DNA of 64,000 bases from Terriglobus sp. TAA 43 (GTDB lineage: Bacteria; Acidobacteriota; Terriglobia; Terriglobales; Acidobacteriaceae). The stretch covers positions 2,790,001 to 2,854,000 of the forward strand of contig NZ_JUGR01000001.1 in NCBI RefSeq assembly GCF_000800015.1. The letters run 5' to 3'. The notes beneath the pieces are model-generated. The model did not search any database. It saw only the letters and a program-made list of their open reading frames with translations, and was not told where the DNA came from. Shown here in pieces: positions 51,629-60,116 of this stretch (its first letter is position 1; every line of letters begins with the position of its first letter). The translations under genes and the position numbers were made by a program.

Positions 51629-52102
51629 TCAGTCTGTTTGTACTGATGGCGGTGGAACCATCCGTCGTGCATCGGCCCATATCATCCAGTGATCGTTCAT
51701 CGGCTCGGCCCCGCATCGGCCGTAGACACGCCGCGCTGCGACATTATCCACGGCGGCGTTCACACAGACGCGACCGGCGCCCTGCTGAACAAACCACGCA
51801 CCCATACGAGCAATCAGTTGGTCGGCAATTCCCAGGCCTCGTTTCTGAGCTGCAACGTTGAGCCATTCCAGTTCGCCTTGGCAGGCATGCCTTGTCGTTT
51901 TGTTTCCTGCGACGAAGCCCACAATGCTCTCATCTTCGATAGCGACGAAGAGCGCGCGTTCCGGCAAACCATATTGTGGCGAGACCTTCCCGTCCCTGTA
52001 CGCGGTGATTCTGTTCAGCCAATAGGCCTCGTCCCCCCATTCGACGGCACGGATTTTGACCATCGCGGGGATATCGTCGTCCTCGACAGGTCGAATGACC
52101 AT
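51629..52102 (-). CDS. GNAT-family N-acetyltransferase
   Basis: A 157-residue acetyltransferase: VIRPVEDDDIPAMVKIR at the N-terminus, ESIVGFVAGNK on strand 4, and the acetyl-CoA loop region QKRGLGIADQLIARM. C-terminal VNAAVDNVAARRVYGRCGAEP is typical. The acceptor is unknown. The start is ATG 52102 after GGAGAGAAGGG; the longer frame crosses a terminator hairpin. Cytosolic. Confidence 0.9.
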   Translation of the reverse strand: MVIRPVEDDDIPAMVKIRAVEWGDEAYWLNRITAYRDGKVSPQYGLPERALFVAIEDESIVGFVAGNKTTRHACQGELEWLNVAAQKRGLGIADQLIARMGAWFVQQGAGRVCVNAAVDNVAARRVYGRCGAEPMNDHWMIWADARRMVPPPSVQTD

Positions 52103-52163
52103 GGGCCCTTCTCTCCAGGGAAATAGTGGGATTGCAGAACCGATGCGACTCGTAAGAAACGAA

Positions 52164-52187
52164 GAGCGGGCCGATGAAGGCCCGCTC
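52164..52187 (-). terminator. Terminator hairpin after the peroxiredoxin gene
   Basis: A perfect 9-bp stem (52164-52172 with 52179-52187) lies between the peroxiredoxin stop and the GNAT start, in the orientation of both minus-strand genes. There is no strong T-run. Confidence 0.6.
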
Positions 52188-52212
52188 ATACCGTGTGTTG
52201 CTTAAAGAGTGA

Positions 52213-52773
52213 TTACATCTTTGCGGTCTTCGCTTCGGTGATGGCGGCCAGAACCTCTTCGCTGTGATTCTGCACCTTCACGTCGGGCCATACCTTTACG
52301 ATCTTGCCCTTGGGCGAGATGAGGAAGGTGACGCGCTTGGCGAAGTGGTTGGGGCCAGCAGCCACGACGGGCACGCCGTACTCATCCACAACCTTGTGTT
52401 CGGGGTCAGCCAGCAGCTTGAAGGTCAGGTTCTCCTTGGTGCAGAACGCCTTGTGGCTGTCGGCGGTGTCCAGGCTCACGCCCAGAACTGCGGCGTTGGC
52501 CTTGTCATACATGGCCTGATCGCGCTGAAAGTTGTGCGCTTCAATGGTGCAGCCCTGCGTCTGATCCTTCGGATAGAAGTACAGAACCACCCACTTGCCC
52601 TTGTACTGCGACAGGCTTACCTGTTTGTCTTCCTGCGAGGGAAGAGTGAAGTTCGGGGCAGCCGTGCCCGTTTCCAACAGACCAGCGGCGGCTGCGGCCA
52701 TCGCCATACGCGCCGTTCCTACCACCGCCAACGCGGCTACCAACACCATGGACCACAATCCTGCACGCTGCAT
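52213..52773 (-). CDS. Exported peroxiredoxin (Bcp/AhpC-TSA type)
   Basis: A 186-residue peroxiredoxin with a signal or N-terminal anchor (about 1-28), then APNFTLPSQED, VVLYFYPKD and the peroxidatic Cys75 in QGCTIEAHNF. The Bcp resolving cysteine five residues later is His80 here, so it may be a 1-Cys enzyme or use the Cys in AFCTKEN. The ATG at 52773 sits six bases after GGGAG; an ATG six bases upstream lies on top of that site. It should remove peroxides outside the cytosol. It lies 109 bp downstream of lpxI. Confidence 0.85.
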   Translation of the reverse strand: MQRAGLWSMVLVAALAVVGTARMAMAAAAAGLLETGTAAPNFTLPSQEDKQVSLSQYKGKWVVLYFYPKDQTQGCTIEAHNFQRDQAMYDKANAAVLGVSLDTADSHKAFCTKENLTFKLLADPEHKVVDEYGVPVVAAGPNHFAKRVTFLISPKGKIVKVWPDVKVQNHSEEVLAAITEAKTAKM

Positions 52774-52882
52774 AAACATCTCCCTTGGGAATCTTCCGGT
52801 GACAGTATGACTCACGCGCATGGCGGCGGGTAATGGCGAATTTGTAATTTTTTCATCGAGGGCCACGCCATTCTGACGCGAC

Positions 52883-53740
52883 TCAGGCATTGCGCTGCTC
52901 TCCAACTACAGCGATGCCTGCCGCATTCGCCTCGCGGAGCATGTTCTCTTCGTCGAAGAGGAGAGTTCGGCCTGCTTCGATTGCCAGGCATGTGGCTCCT
53001 GCAGCCTGCATGGCGCGGATGGTGGGAACGCCCACCACAGGGACGTCAAAACGAAGATCCTGCTTGGGTTTGGCAACCTTCACCACGGTCAGTGAACGTG
53101 CCAGCGTGGATGCGTTATCGTCCAGTGAACCCATCAGCGCACCGGCGCGGGCAATGCAGGCATCTGTACCTTCCATCGCTTCCACCGCGACGCACGCACC
53201 TGCGGCGATGACGACCGTCTGCCCAAGATCGAACCCCGCGATACCGCGCGCCACGGTGAGACCGTAGGCAATGTCGTTGTGTTCGACTTCGTTTGGCGCG
53301 CGCTGTGTCAGCACACCCTGCTTGGCCAGCATGGGTTCCAGGTAAGCGGTGGAGCTGATCAGTTCAATACCTTCATCGCTCAGCACTTTGGCTACTGCGC
53401 CCAGCAGCATGTCAGTGTTGCGTGTGCTCAGACTCATCAGCAGTTTGGCCAGCCGCCAATCCGGACGGATGGCAGAGAAGATCTGCTTGTGGCGCACCTG
53501 CCCGGCCATCACGGCGTTGTGTACGCCGGCCTTCTGGAAGGTGTCGATCAGTTTCGATAGTTCGCCCAGGCTCATCCAGTGGACTTCCATGCCGCTGTCG
53601 TTTGTGGCGCGCGTGTCCATCTCCGGATCGGTTTCTTCCTTAATGGCCGCGACCACCACATGCAGCCCGCGTGCCCTTGCGGCCTCAAGCAGAAGAAAAG
53701 GGAAGCGTCCGTTACCAGCGATTAATCCAAGCCTGTCCAT
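52883..53740 (-). CDS. lpxI: UDP-2,3-diacylglucosamine pyrophosphatase, LpxI type
   Basis: A 285-residue LpxI (DUF1009). MDRLGLIAGNGRFPFLLLEAARARG and the later GAGACVAVEAMEGTDACIARAG and DVPVVGVPTIRAMQ motifs are characteristic. It makes lipid X in lipid A synthesis in place of LpxH. Cytosolic or membrane-peripheral. The start is ATG 53740; an in-frame TTG precedes it. It diverges from a secreted unknown protein gene. lpxD and lpxB are not in the window. Confidence 0.92.
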   Translation of the reverse strand: MDRLGLIAGNGRFPFLLLEAARARGLHVVVAAIKEETDPEMDTRATNDSGMEVHWMSLGELSKLIDTFQKAGVHNAVMAGQVRHKQIFSAIRPDWRLAKLLMSLSTRNTDMLLGAVAKVLSDEGIELISSTAYLEPMLAKQGVLTQRAPNEVEHNDIAYGLTVARGIAGFDLGQTVVIAAGACVAVEAMEGTDACIARAGALMGSLDDNASTLARSLTVVKVAKPKQDLRFDVPVVGVPTIRAMQAAGATCLAIEAGRTLLFDEENMLREANAAGIAVVGEQRNA

Positions 53741-53820
53741 CAAGCGTCATCGTCACACGTTGGCGGGGATTCGTCCAATGGCGCAATGCCTTCGAAGCGT
53801 TCGCGTTACCCTTAAACGTG

Positions 53821-54450
53821 ATGCGAAGCCTGTTTGCCGCCCTTGCCGTTTTGTCCCTCTCCGTACCCGCTGTCGCGCAGGATGCTGCTGTGCACACCGT
53901 GGAAATCTCCGCGGGTTTTCGCGAAGCTGTACTGAAGAACTTTCAGGGATATGAATCGCGCCTCAGCACGCATTGCCCCACGGTCACGCCCGACTGGAAC
54001 GCCGCATCGCACAAACTTTATGGCAAGCCGGTCACGGGTGATGACGGCAACCTGAGCAATGCAACGTGGGTGGAGAGCGTTCCGGGCACTGCATGCGGCG
54101 AACACCGGCGCTATCGCGTGCTGGTAACCATTCGCGGTGGACACGCTGCAGTTGCGCCGCTGCTGCCGGGGGAGAGCATCGCCACGCCGCAGTTGGAATC
54201 CGATGCGCAGATGCCGCTGATCAAAGCAACGGCGGAGTTCGTTCCCAAAGGCCAGACCTGCCCGGTGGATGTGCTGGATACAAAACTCGACGGCCCTGTC
54301 CCCGCCGTTGCGCGCGCGGCATGGAACGAGATCTGGACCGTGCGCACCTGCAATCGCACCCTGAACGTGCCAATTCGGTTTGTGCCGGACATGGTGGGCG
54401 AGGGAACGAGTATTCGGATTGAATCAAAGTCTGTGACCGTGGCGCAGTAG
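53821..54450 (+). CDS. Secreted protein of unknown function
   Basis: I do not recognise this 209-residue protein. It has a clean signal peptide (MRSLFAALAVLSLSVPAVAQ) and a mature part with four cysteines (HCPTV, GTACGE, QTCPVD, RTCNRT) that could form disulfides. The mature N-terminus is helix-like; the C-terminal half is rich in strands (LNVPIRFVPDMV). The start is ATG 53821. It lies in the gap between lpxI and the YCF48-like gene, converging on the latter. Confidence 0.7.
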   Translation: MRSLFAALAVLSLSVPAVAQDAAVHTVEISAGFREAVLKNFQGYESRLSTHCPTVTPDWNAASHKLYGKPVTGDDGNLSNATWVESVPGTACGEHRRYRVLVTIRGGHAAVAPLLPGESIATPQLESDAQMPLIKATAEFVPKGQTCPVDVLDTKLDGPVPAVARAAWNEIWTVRTCNRTLNVPIRFVPDMVGEGTSIRIESKSVTVAQ

Positions 54451-54454
54451 TCGC

Positions 54455-55537
54455 CTAAGAGGTCGACAACGGCGAAGGAAAACTAAATCGTTCCTTCTTT
54501 TTCTCGCCAGTCGGAATGTCGAACGTGGGAACACGTGGAGCTGGCAACCCCATCTTGTCCGTCGGCGCTATCTTATGCATTGGAGCGCATAGCAACTTCC
54601 GTGAGACGGAACAGATAACGGCACCGTTCTGATCGTGAAGCGCGGCAAAATTCACGGTCAGCGTTTGATCGCCCGACGGAAACTGATAAACCGATCCATC
54701 TCCAAAGTTGTCGATTAGTTGATCCATGGCGAGAAGGCAGCCGGACAAATTGCAGGTTGTGCATACGTGCCAATGGCAGATCGAGATGTCTTTCTCGGTG
54801 CGCTTCCATGCTGCGCCGTCTTTGGATGAAGCCATGAGGGGGACGCTATGCCCTCCACCCGGCTGATCTTTGCCAACCACTTCCATGCCAATCAACCATA
54901 AGAGGCCGTCCTTAGCCATGAAAGTGCCGATGCCGGTGGACGGACGGTCGTAGAAGACCCAACTCTTGCCTCCATCCGAAGAGGTCAGAAATCCGCCGTC
55001 TGAGTAAGCTCCCTCGCGAATGACTAACCCCAGGTGCATGGCATCGGAGGCTACAAGATTCTGTCCAAAGGGATAGGACTTTACCAGTGGCAGATATGGC
55101 CTTTGGATTACATCCTGATACGACATCCCGCCGTCTTGTGTAATGACGAGGCGATCGGCGAAGCGAACGATCCCATGCTTTGCATCTCCAAAAGCCGCCT
55201 CAAGGATTGTGTCTTTGCCAACAGATTTCTGATACCACGTGGCTCCGCCGTCTTCAGTCAAAAACACCGTGCCGCCGTCACCATACGCGTAGCCAAATTT
55301 CTCATCGCGAAAGTTGATACCGCGTAGAGTTGGCCCGCCCGACTGCGAATACCGAAGGTTCCAAAGTTGGCCATCCTGAGTTGTGGCAATGCTGCCATTC
55401 GTACCGCACACCCAGATGTATCCGTTGCTGCTGGCCACAGCGGTCGGAGTGAAGTGAAGGTCAGCGGGTACCCAGCGTTGCGCCGGGCACAGAACCGCAC
55501 AGAGAAGTAATACAAGAGACAGGGAGAACGCGCGCAC
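54455..55537 (-). CDS. Exported YCF48-like / BNR-repeat propeller protein
   Basis: A 360-residue exported protein (signal to about CPAQ, 19). It has repeated sialidase-like Asp-box motifs: ATTQDGQLWNLRYSQSG, LTEDGGATWYQKSVG, ITQDGGMSYQDV and SSDGGKSWVFYD. YCF48-like propellers help assemble membrane protein complexes in some bacteria, but this one has no such context. The GTG start gives the signal peptide directly. It lies 48 bp after lpxA on the same strand, so it may be the last gene of that unit. Confidence 0.8.
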   Translation of the reverse strand: MRAFSLSLVLLLCAVLCPAQRWVPADLHFTPTAVASSNGYIWVCGTNGSIATTQDGQLWNLRYSQSGGPTLRGINFRDEKFGYAYGDGGTVFLTEDGGATWYQKSVGKDTILEAAFGDAKHGIVRFADRLVITQDGGMSYQDVIQRPYLPLVKSYPFGQNLVASDAMHLGLVIREGAYSDGGFLTSSDGGKSWVFYDRPSTGIGTFMAKDGLLWLIGMEVVGKDQPGGGHSVPLMASSKDGAAWKRTEKDISICHWHVCTTCNLSGCLLAMDQLIDNFGDGSVYQFPSGDQTLTVNFAALHDQNGAVICSVSRKLLCAPMHKIAPTDKMGLPAPRVPTFDIPTGEKKKERFSFPSPLSTS

Positions 55538-55585
55538 GCCGCCACTATAGCCGACGACGGCTGCCGGAGTGAAGCAGTCAGCTGC

Positions 55586-56371
55586 TTACTTGATGACGCC
55601 GCGTTCGCTCTTGGCGATGAACTCTGCAAGGTACGCGACGCGTTCGCCGAACTCGCCGCTGGCTATCTTTTCGCGGATCGCTTCGAGTGCCTGCGTGGTG
55701 TTCAGCCCGCTTGCCTGCAGCAGTCGATAAGCCTGGCGAAGCTGCTTGATTTCTTCGGCGGTAAAGCCGCGGCGCTCCAAACCAACCTTGTTGATGCCGA
55801 AGGCCTTGTTTTCGCGGCGCACGCTGGTCAGGCTGTAGGGCAACACATCCTGCGTGATGGTGGTGCCGCCGCCGATGTATGCATAGGCGCCGATGGTGCA
55901 GAACTGATGCACGGGCGCGTTGGCGCTGAGGACAGCGTAGTCCTCGACCGTGACGTGTCCGGCGAGCGTGGAGCCGTTGGGAAGGATGCAGCAGTTGCCG
56001 ATCTTCGAGTCGTGGCCAATGTGGACGTAAGCCATGATCAGGCAGCCATCGCCGATCATTGTTTCGCCGCCACCGCCAACGGTACCGCGGCTAATGGTCA
56101 CGCACTCGCGAATGGTGTTGCCGTTGCCGATGGTCAGCTTCGTCGGCTCGTTCTTGTACTTCAGGTCCTGCGGGCTGCAGCCGACCGATGAGAACGGGAA
56201 GACACGGTTGTCGTCGCCCATAGTCAGGTGGCCGTCCAGCACAACGTGGCTGATCAGTTCGCAGCGTTCGCCCAGCACAACGTTGGGGCCGACGGTGCAG
56301 AAGGGACCCACGGTGCAGCTTTCGGGAATGACTGCACCCGGCGCAACGAAGCTGGTGGGATGAATTGCCAT
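55586..56371 (-). CDS. lpxA: Acyl-ACP-UDP-N-acetylglucosamine O-acyltransferase
   Basis: A 261-residue LpxA, the first step of lipid A synthesis. Left-handed beta-helix hexapeptide repeats fill the first 180 residues (IHPTSFVAPGAVIPESCTVG onward), with the catalytic His in MAYVHIGHDSKIG and the signature GCSPQDLKYKNEPT. The C-terminal helices are normal. The start is ATG 56371; the longer frame reads into fabZ. It follows fabZ by 4 bp, the classic gene order. Cytosolic trimer. Confidence 0.96.
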   Translation of the reverse strand: MAIHPTSFVAPGAVIPESCTVGPFCTVGPNVVLGERCELISHVVLDGHLTMGDDNRVFPFSSVGCSPQDLKYKNEPTKLTIGNGNTIRECVTISRGTVGGGGETMIGDGCLIMAYVHIGHDSKIGNCCILPNGSTLAGHVTVEDYAVLSANAPVHQFCTIGAYAYIGGGTTITQDVLPYSLTSVRRENKAFGINKVGLERRGFTAEEIKQLRQAYRLLQASGLNTTQALEAIREKIASGEFGERVAYLAEFIAKSERGVIK

Positions 56372-56375
56372 GGAA

Positions 56376-56912
56376 CTAGACTGCAGCCTCAGGAAGTGTC
56401 GGGCCGTCCTGCTGCGGGTTTGATTCGCCAGCAGTCTTTGCCGGGGCAGCAGTTTGTGACGGACGCGGCACAAGCTGGCACGTCACCGTGGCTTCGCAGG
56501 CCACCTTGCCGTCAACCGTTGCTACGCCCTGCATCTTCACGGCGCGCGAACGCCAGTTCAGCACGGTGACCTCAATCTTCAACTGATCGCCGGGAACGAC
56601 GGGCTTGCGGAACTTCGCGCCGTCAATGCCGGTGAAGACCATCAGCTTGTTCTCGCGGTCGGGGATTTCGTTCAGCAGCAACGCGCCGCCTGCCTGCGCG
56701 ATGGCCTCAATGATGAGCACGCCCGGCATCAGCGGATAATCCGGGAAGTGGCCGGTGAACTGCGGTTCGTTGACCGAGATGTTCTTCAGGCACAGAATGC
56801 GCTGCTTCGGCTCGACCTCAAGGACGCGGTCGATCAGCAAGAACGGATAGCGGTGCGGCAGCAGCTTCATAATCTGCTGCACATCCATGACGGGGGTAAC
56901 GATCTCACTCAT
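56376..56912 (-). CDS. fabZ: 3-hydroxyacyl-ACP dehydratase FabZ
   Basis: A 178-residue hot-dog-fold dehydratase. IMKLLPHRYPFLLIDRVLE, then HFPDYPLMPGVLIIEAIAQAGG carry the catalytic His and Glu. It dehydrates 3-hydroxyacyl-ACPs, competing with LpxA for the same acyl chain. An extra C-terminal tail of about 30 residues rich in Ala, Pro and Thr exceeds the usual length (about 150). It lies directly upstream of lpxA, and 85 bp separate it from the methyltransferase gene. Confidence 0.95.
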   Translation of the reverse strand: MSEIVTPVMDVQQIMKLLPHRYPFLLIDRVLEVEPKQRILCLKNISVNEPQFTGHFPDYPLMPGVLIIEAIAQAGGALLLNEIPDRENKLMVFTGIDGAKFRKPVVPGDQLKIEVTVLNWRSRAVKMQGVATVDGKVACEATVTCQLVPRPSQTAAPAKTAGESNPQQDGPTLPEAAV

Positions 56913-56997
56913 GACAGTTTTGAGTATAGTTCGCTCATCTATCTCATGGCTTCGTTACGTCGCGGTGAACGGGCTTCCATGAGAAGGCCCGCCCATA

Positions 56998-57783
56998 TCA
57001 AGTCGATTCGACGGTCGAGTGATCTTTGTGTGCGAGCACGATCGGCTGATAGAACGTTGTTGTTTCTGGCATCAGCCATTCGATTTCGGCGAAGCCGGTT
57101 GATTCAAGAGCCTGGGTGAGTTCGGCGCGCGTTAAGGCGCGATATCGAGACGCATAATGTTTGCTTGCCCAGAGTGAGGCCGATTTCCAGGTCAGGTATA
57201 GATGAACTTCGTATTCGTTACCGTCCCAGTCCCACACCTGATGAACAATGCGACGCGTCTCATTTTCTGAATAAAAAGTGGGCCCTTGAAAGGATGGACG
57301 GGTGGCTAGCAGGCTGTCGTAGTCGCGAATCGTGGCGAGCAGGGCACCTCCGGGCTTTAATCGAGCGGAAATATTCTCCAGCGCCTGGCTCAAATCCTGA
57401 TCGGACAACAGGTGAGGCAGAGAGTTATCCCCGACCAGTACCGCGTCAAAGTCTGACGTGGGCAGAGCGGAAAGATTTCGCATGTCGGCCACATGGAATG
57501 TGATCTCCAGGCCCAATTTGCGCGCTTCACTGGCGGCTCGCCTCACTGCTGCCTTGCTTAGATCCGTGGCAATAACCGAATGACCGCGTTGGGCCATCCC
57601 GAGCGCTTGTGTTCCGATCCCACAGGCACAGTCGAGTATCTTGAGAGGGCCTCCAGCCAGCTTGTTTTCGAGCAACGGCCCCAGCGTAGCTGCCTGTCGT
57701 TGAATCGAGCGGCCCCAATCCTCAAAGATCAGATGATAGTGTTCTGCCAAATCATCGTAGAATCCCGCGGTGTCCGTGCTCAT
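56998..57783 (-). CDS. Class I SAM-dependent methyltransferase
   Basis: A 261-residue methyltransferase with motif I ILDCACGIGTQALGMAQRGHSVIATD and the later motif FDAVLVGDNSLPHLL. The N-terminal FYDDLAEHYHLIF is common to UbiE-like small-molecule enzymes. The acceptor is unknown. The start is ATG 57783 with GGAGG upstream; the longer frame is an overlap artefact. It sits 22 bp after a lipoprotein gene in the outer-membrane cluster. Cytosolic. Confidence 0.87.
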   Translation of the reverse strand: MSTDTAGFYDDLAEHYHLIFEDWGRSIQRQAATLGPLLENKLAGGPLKILDCACGIGTQALGMAQRGHSVIATDLSKAAVRRAASEARKLGLEITFHVADMRNLSALPTSDFDAVLVGDNSLPHLLSDQDLSQALENISARLKPGGALLATIRDYDSLLATRPSFQGPTFYSENETRRIVHQVWDWDGNEYEVHLYLTWKSASLWASKHYASRYRALTRAELTQALESTGFAEIEWLMPETTTFYQPIVLAHKDHSTVEST

Positions 57784-57805
57784 GGTCCTCCTCAACAGTG
57801 GGGCA

Positions 57806-58393
57806 CTACTTGGCGTTGCCCGATCCGGCAGGTGCTGCTGTCTGTCCCTGCGGCTGCAGCAATTGCTGCTCGAAGCGCGGACCAACGGTAGCGTCGCCGC
57901 ATATCCTTGCCTGCAGCGGAGCTGTGACCTCGCCTTGGTCGAGTTTCGCGGTGCCTTTTGCCACATTCACGCAGGTGTTGTGGTCATAGACTTCGCCGGA
58001 GACCCAACGCAGTGCCGAGCGCGCGGACTTGCCCGGAGCAAGCACTACAGGCGTCAGTACCGGGCCGGGGTGCATCCCCTTTGGCGTGTCGGCCTGGGCG
58101 TTGAGGGGCGCGTTGGTGATGTCCAACCAGGTGATCTGCGGACGGCGCGGCACTGTGCAGGTTCGTAGCCCTATGTTGGTCAAAACGAGATAGGCGCCCG
58201 AGTGGGACATGCCGTTGAATTCGCCGTCGGCGGAGTCAAAGCTCAGAGCGATGTCGAGCGCCGTGCAGGCGGACGGCTTCGAGTCTTGTTGCGGCTGCGC
58301 GGGAGTGACCAGCCCCCTGCCGCGATATGGCGACGAACAGCCACACGACAGAAGCAGGAAGGCGGCGATCCCGAGACTTGATGCTTTCTTCAT
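57806..58393 (-). CDS. Putative lipoprotein, DUF4232-like
   Basis: A 195-residue protein starting MKKASSLGIAAFLLLSCGC, a lipoprotein-type signal whose Cys19 is preceded by SCG. The mature part resembles DUF4232: SACTALDIALSF, YLVLTNIGLRTCTVPRRPQI, and a distal LAPGKSARSALRWVS. Such domains are beta-sandwiches of unknown function. The longer frame overlaps the preceding gene and is not used. It lies between a LolA-like gene and the methyltransferase gene with gaps of about 20 bp. Confidence 0.72.
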   Translation of the reverse strand: MKKASSLGIAAFLLLSCGCSSPYRGRGLVTPAQPQQDSKPSACTALDIALSFDSADGEFNGMSHSGAYLVLTNIGLRTCTVPRRPQITWLDITNAPLNAQADTPKGMHPGPVLTPVVLAPGKSARSALRWVSGEVYDHNTCVNVAKGTAKLDQGEVTAPLQARICGDATVGPRFEQQLLQPQGQTAAPAGSGNAK

Positions 58394-58412
58394 CTGCGGT
58401 TGGATGCGCCCG

Positions 58413-59282
58413 TTAGTCCTTGTGCTTGCCAATAGGCGCGTTGGGCGCGAAGAGTGCCGGATCGACCGGTTTGTAGTGAATCTCTTCCACGAAGCGCTGC
58501 GCCACCATGTCGCCGTTGAAGTAGCGGGTGGTGACGTACGGTGTGGGAATGCCATCGACGTCGTGCCAGTCGCTGTACTCTTCCACGTCTTCGTCGAAGT
58601 CCTGATATTTTTCGTTGCGGAACTGGAATCTACGGCGCAAGGGGTAGTGATTGCTTAGCTCGATATCGACCGTGACGGAGTCATTGTCTTTGTCGATCAG
58701 CGTGACTTCTTCCACTTCGCGGCGCGCGACGACCTTGTGGCCGCCGTAGATGAGCAGCGTCTTCGGATCGGTGAGCCATGTGTTCGCAATGGAATCGATG
58801 GAGTAATGGATGCGCCGGAAGTACGCTTGCTGATCCTCTTTGGGAAGCGATTTGCGACCGCGATAGGTCACTTCCACGCCTTCGGTGGTGGTCCATATCT
58901 GCACGACATCGCGCTTCTTCGTCAGTTCAATGCGGTCTTCCCATTGATTTTTGGGCAGCACATGGTGGAACTGCATGTATTCGCCTACGCCGGTGGGCTC
59001 ATTTTTATAGAACGACGAAGTGCGGCCGCGCAGAATATAGTCGCCGCGATTCAGCCACTTCTGTCCGCCCAGTGCTGTGTACATGGTGTTTAGCGCCGCG
59101 CGTGCCTTGGCCTGATCAATCTCTTCGCCGGGCTTGGGCTGCGTGACAATGATCTGTTCTTCGCGCTTGTTCTCTTGCTGGGGAGGGAGCGTCAGCACCC
59201 GTTCCTGCGTATGAGCAACGAACGGCATCAGAAAGCAGCACGCAGCGATTGTTGTGATTCCGTTGCGAACGCGCTTTTTCAT
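58413..59282 (-). CDS. Exported LolA-like protein
   Basis: A 289-residue exported protein. The signal ends near HTQERV. The mature part has an early helix segment with ARAALNTMYTALGGQKWL, then many alternating strands (GEYMQFHHVLPKNQWEDRIELTKKRDVVQIWTT, ending with DGIPTPYVTTRYFNGDMV), like the half-barrel of outer-membrane lipoprotein-sorting proteins. I use ATG 59282 (GGAGAG upstream); ATG 59294 lies four codons earlier. In a unit with lptD it probably serves the envelope. Cargo unknown. Confidence 0.72.
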   Translation of the reverse strand: MKKRVRNGITTIAACCFLMPFVAHTQERVLTLPPQQENKREEQIIVTQPKPGEEIDQAKARAALNTMYTALGGQKWLNRGDYILRGRTSSFYKNEPTGVGEYMQFHHVLPKNQWEDRIELTKKRDVVQIWTTTEGVEVTYRGRKSLPKEDQQAYFRRIHYSIDSIANTWLTDPKTLLIYGGHKVVARREVEEVTLIDKDNDSVTVDIELSNHYPLRRRFQFRNEKYQDFDEDVEEYSDWHDVDGIPTPYVTTRYFNGDMVAQRFVEEIHYKPVDPALFAPNAPIGKHKD

Positions 59283-59300
59283 CAATCTCTCCATAGCCTC

Positions 59301-60095
59301 TTATCCAACCAGCACGGCCCCGCCGTTCACGTTGAAGATCTCACCGGCCACAAATCCTGCAAGCGGTGTGCACAGGAACAGGATGGGGCCTGCGATCTCT
59401 TCGGGCGTGGCTACGCGGCCCAGCGGAATGGCGCTGAACACCTTCTTAGACGCGATTGGATCGGTGAGAGTACTTTCGGTCATCTCGGTATGCACCCACC
59501 CCGGCGCGACACAGTTTACGCGGATACTTTGTGGCGCTAGTTCTGTTGACAGTCCCTTGGTCATGCTGATGAGCGCGCCCTTGGTGGCGGCGTAGTCAGC
59601 ATGGAAGGCCTCGCCGCGCTGTCCGGCGGTGGAACTGACAAGGATGACATGGCCGCGAACGTTGTCGATGGGCTGCTGAGATTGCATCTGGGCCACCGAT
59701 GCGCGAATGAGACCGAAAACGCTGTCCAGATTGACGCCGATGGTGCCACTCCACTGCGCATTGGACATGCTGCCGATGGGTGCATCGTGTGGCGGCCAGA
59801 TGCCGTGATTGGCGACAAGAATGTTCAATGAGCCGAAGTGCTGCACGGCGGCCTTTACGAGAGCGTCGCCATCCGCAGCGGTGGCAAGTTCCTGACGAAT
59901 GGCGAGGCACCATTCCGGTCCACCACACTCTTCCTGCAGAGCCAGAGCCTGCGCTTCTGCCGCGCGATAGGAAAACGCAACCATTGCGCCTGCCTTGCGA
60001 AACAGGCGGACAGCAGCCGCGCCAATACCGCGTGAGCCGCCGGTGATGAGAGCGACGCGACCTTCCAGAGAGAGTGAGACACCTGCATGTTGCAT
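59301..60095 (-). CDS. SDR oxidoreductase (FabG-like)
   Basis: A 264-residue classical SDR: TGGSRGIGAAAVRLF, NHGIWPPH (His in place of the usual Ala of NNAG), catalytic Ser in VSSTAGQRG, YAATK, and the ending FVAGEIFNVNGG. Cytosolic, NAD(P)-dependent. Between lptD and a LolA-like gene (gaps of 21 and 18 bp) it may serve lipid or sugar metabolism for the envelope. The substrate is not shown by sequence. Confidence 0.88.
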   Translation of the reverse strand: MQHAGVSLSLEGRVALITGGSRGIGAAAVRLFRKAGAMVAFSYRAAEAQALALQEECGGPEWCLAIRQELATAADGDALVKAAVQHFGSLNILVANHGIWPPHDAPIGSMSNAQWSGTIGVNLDSVFGLIRASVAQMQSQQPIDNVRGHVILVSSTAGQRGEAFHADYAATKGALISMTKGLSTELAPQSIRVNCVAPGWVHTEMTESTLTDPIASKKVFSAIPLGRVATPEEIAGPILFLCTPLAGFVAGEIFNVNGGAVLVG

Positions 60096-60116
60096 GTGTT
60101 CACGCTACACGATGCG

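Noticed and set aside
50755-51672. 305-codon open frame on the minus strand opposite the histone-like gene
   Set aside because: It is a mirror of AAG/GCC codon repetition and gives a Phe/Ala/Thr-only protein with no fold; it runs through the terminator.
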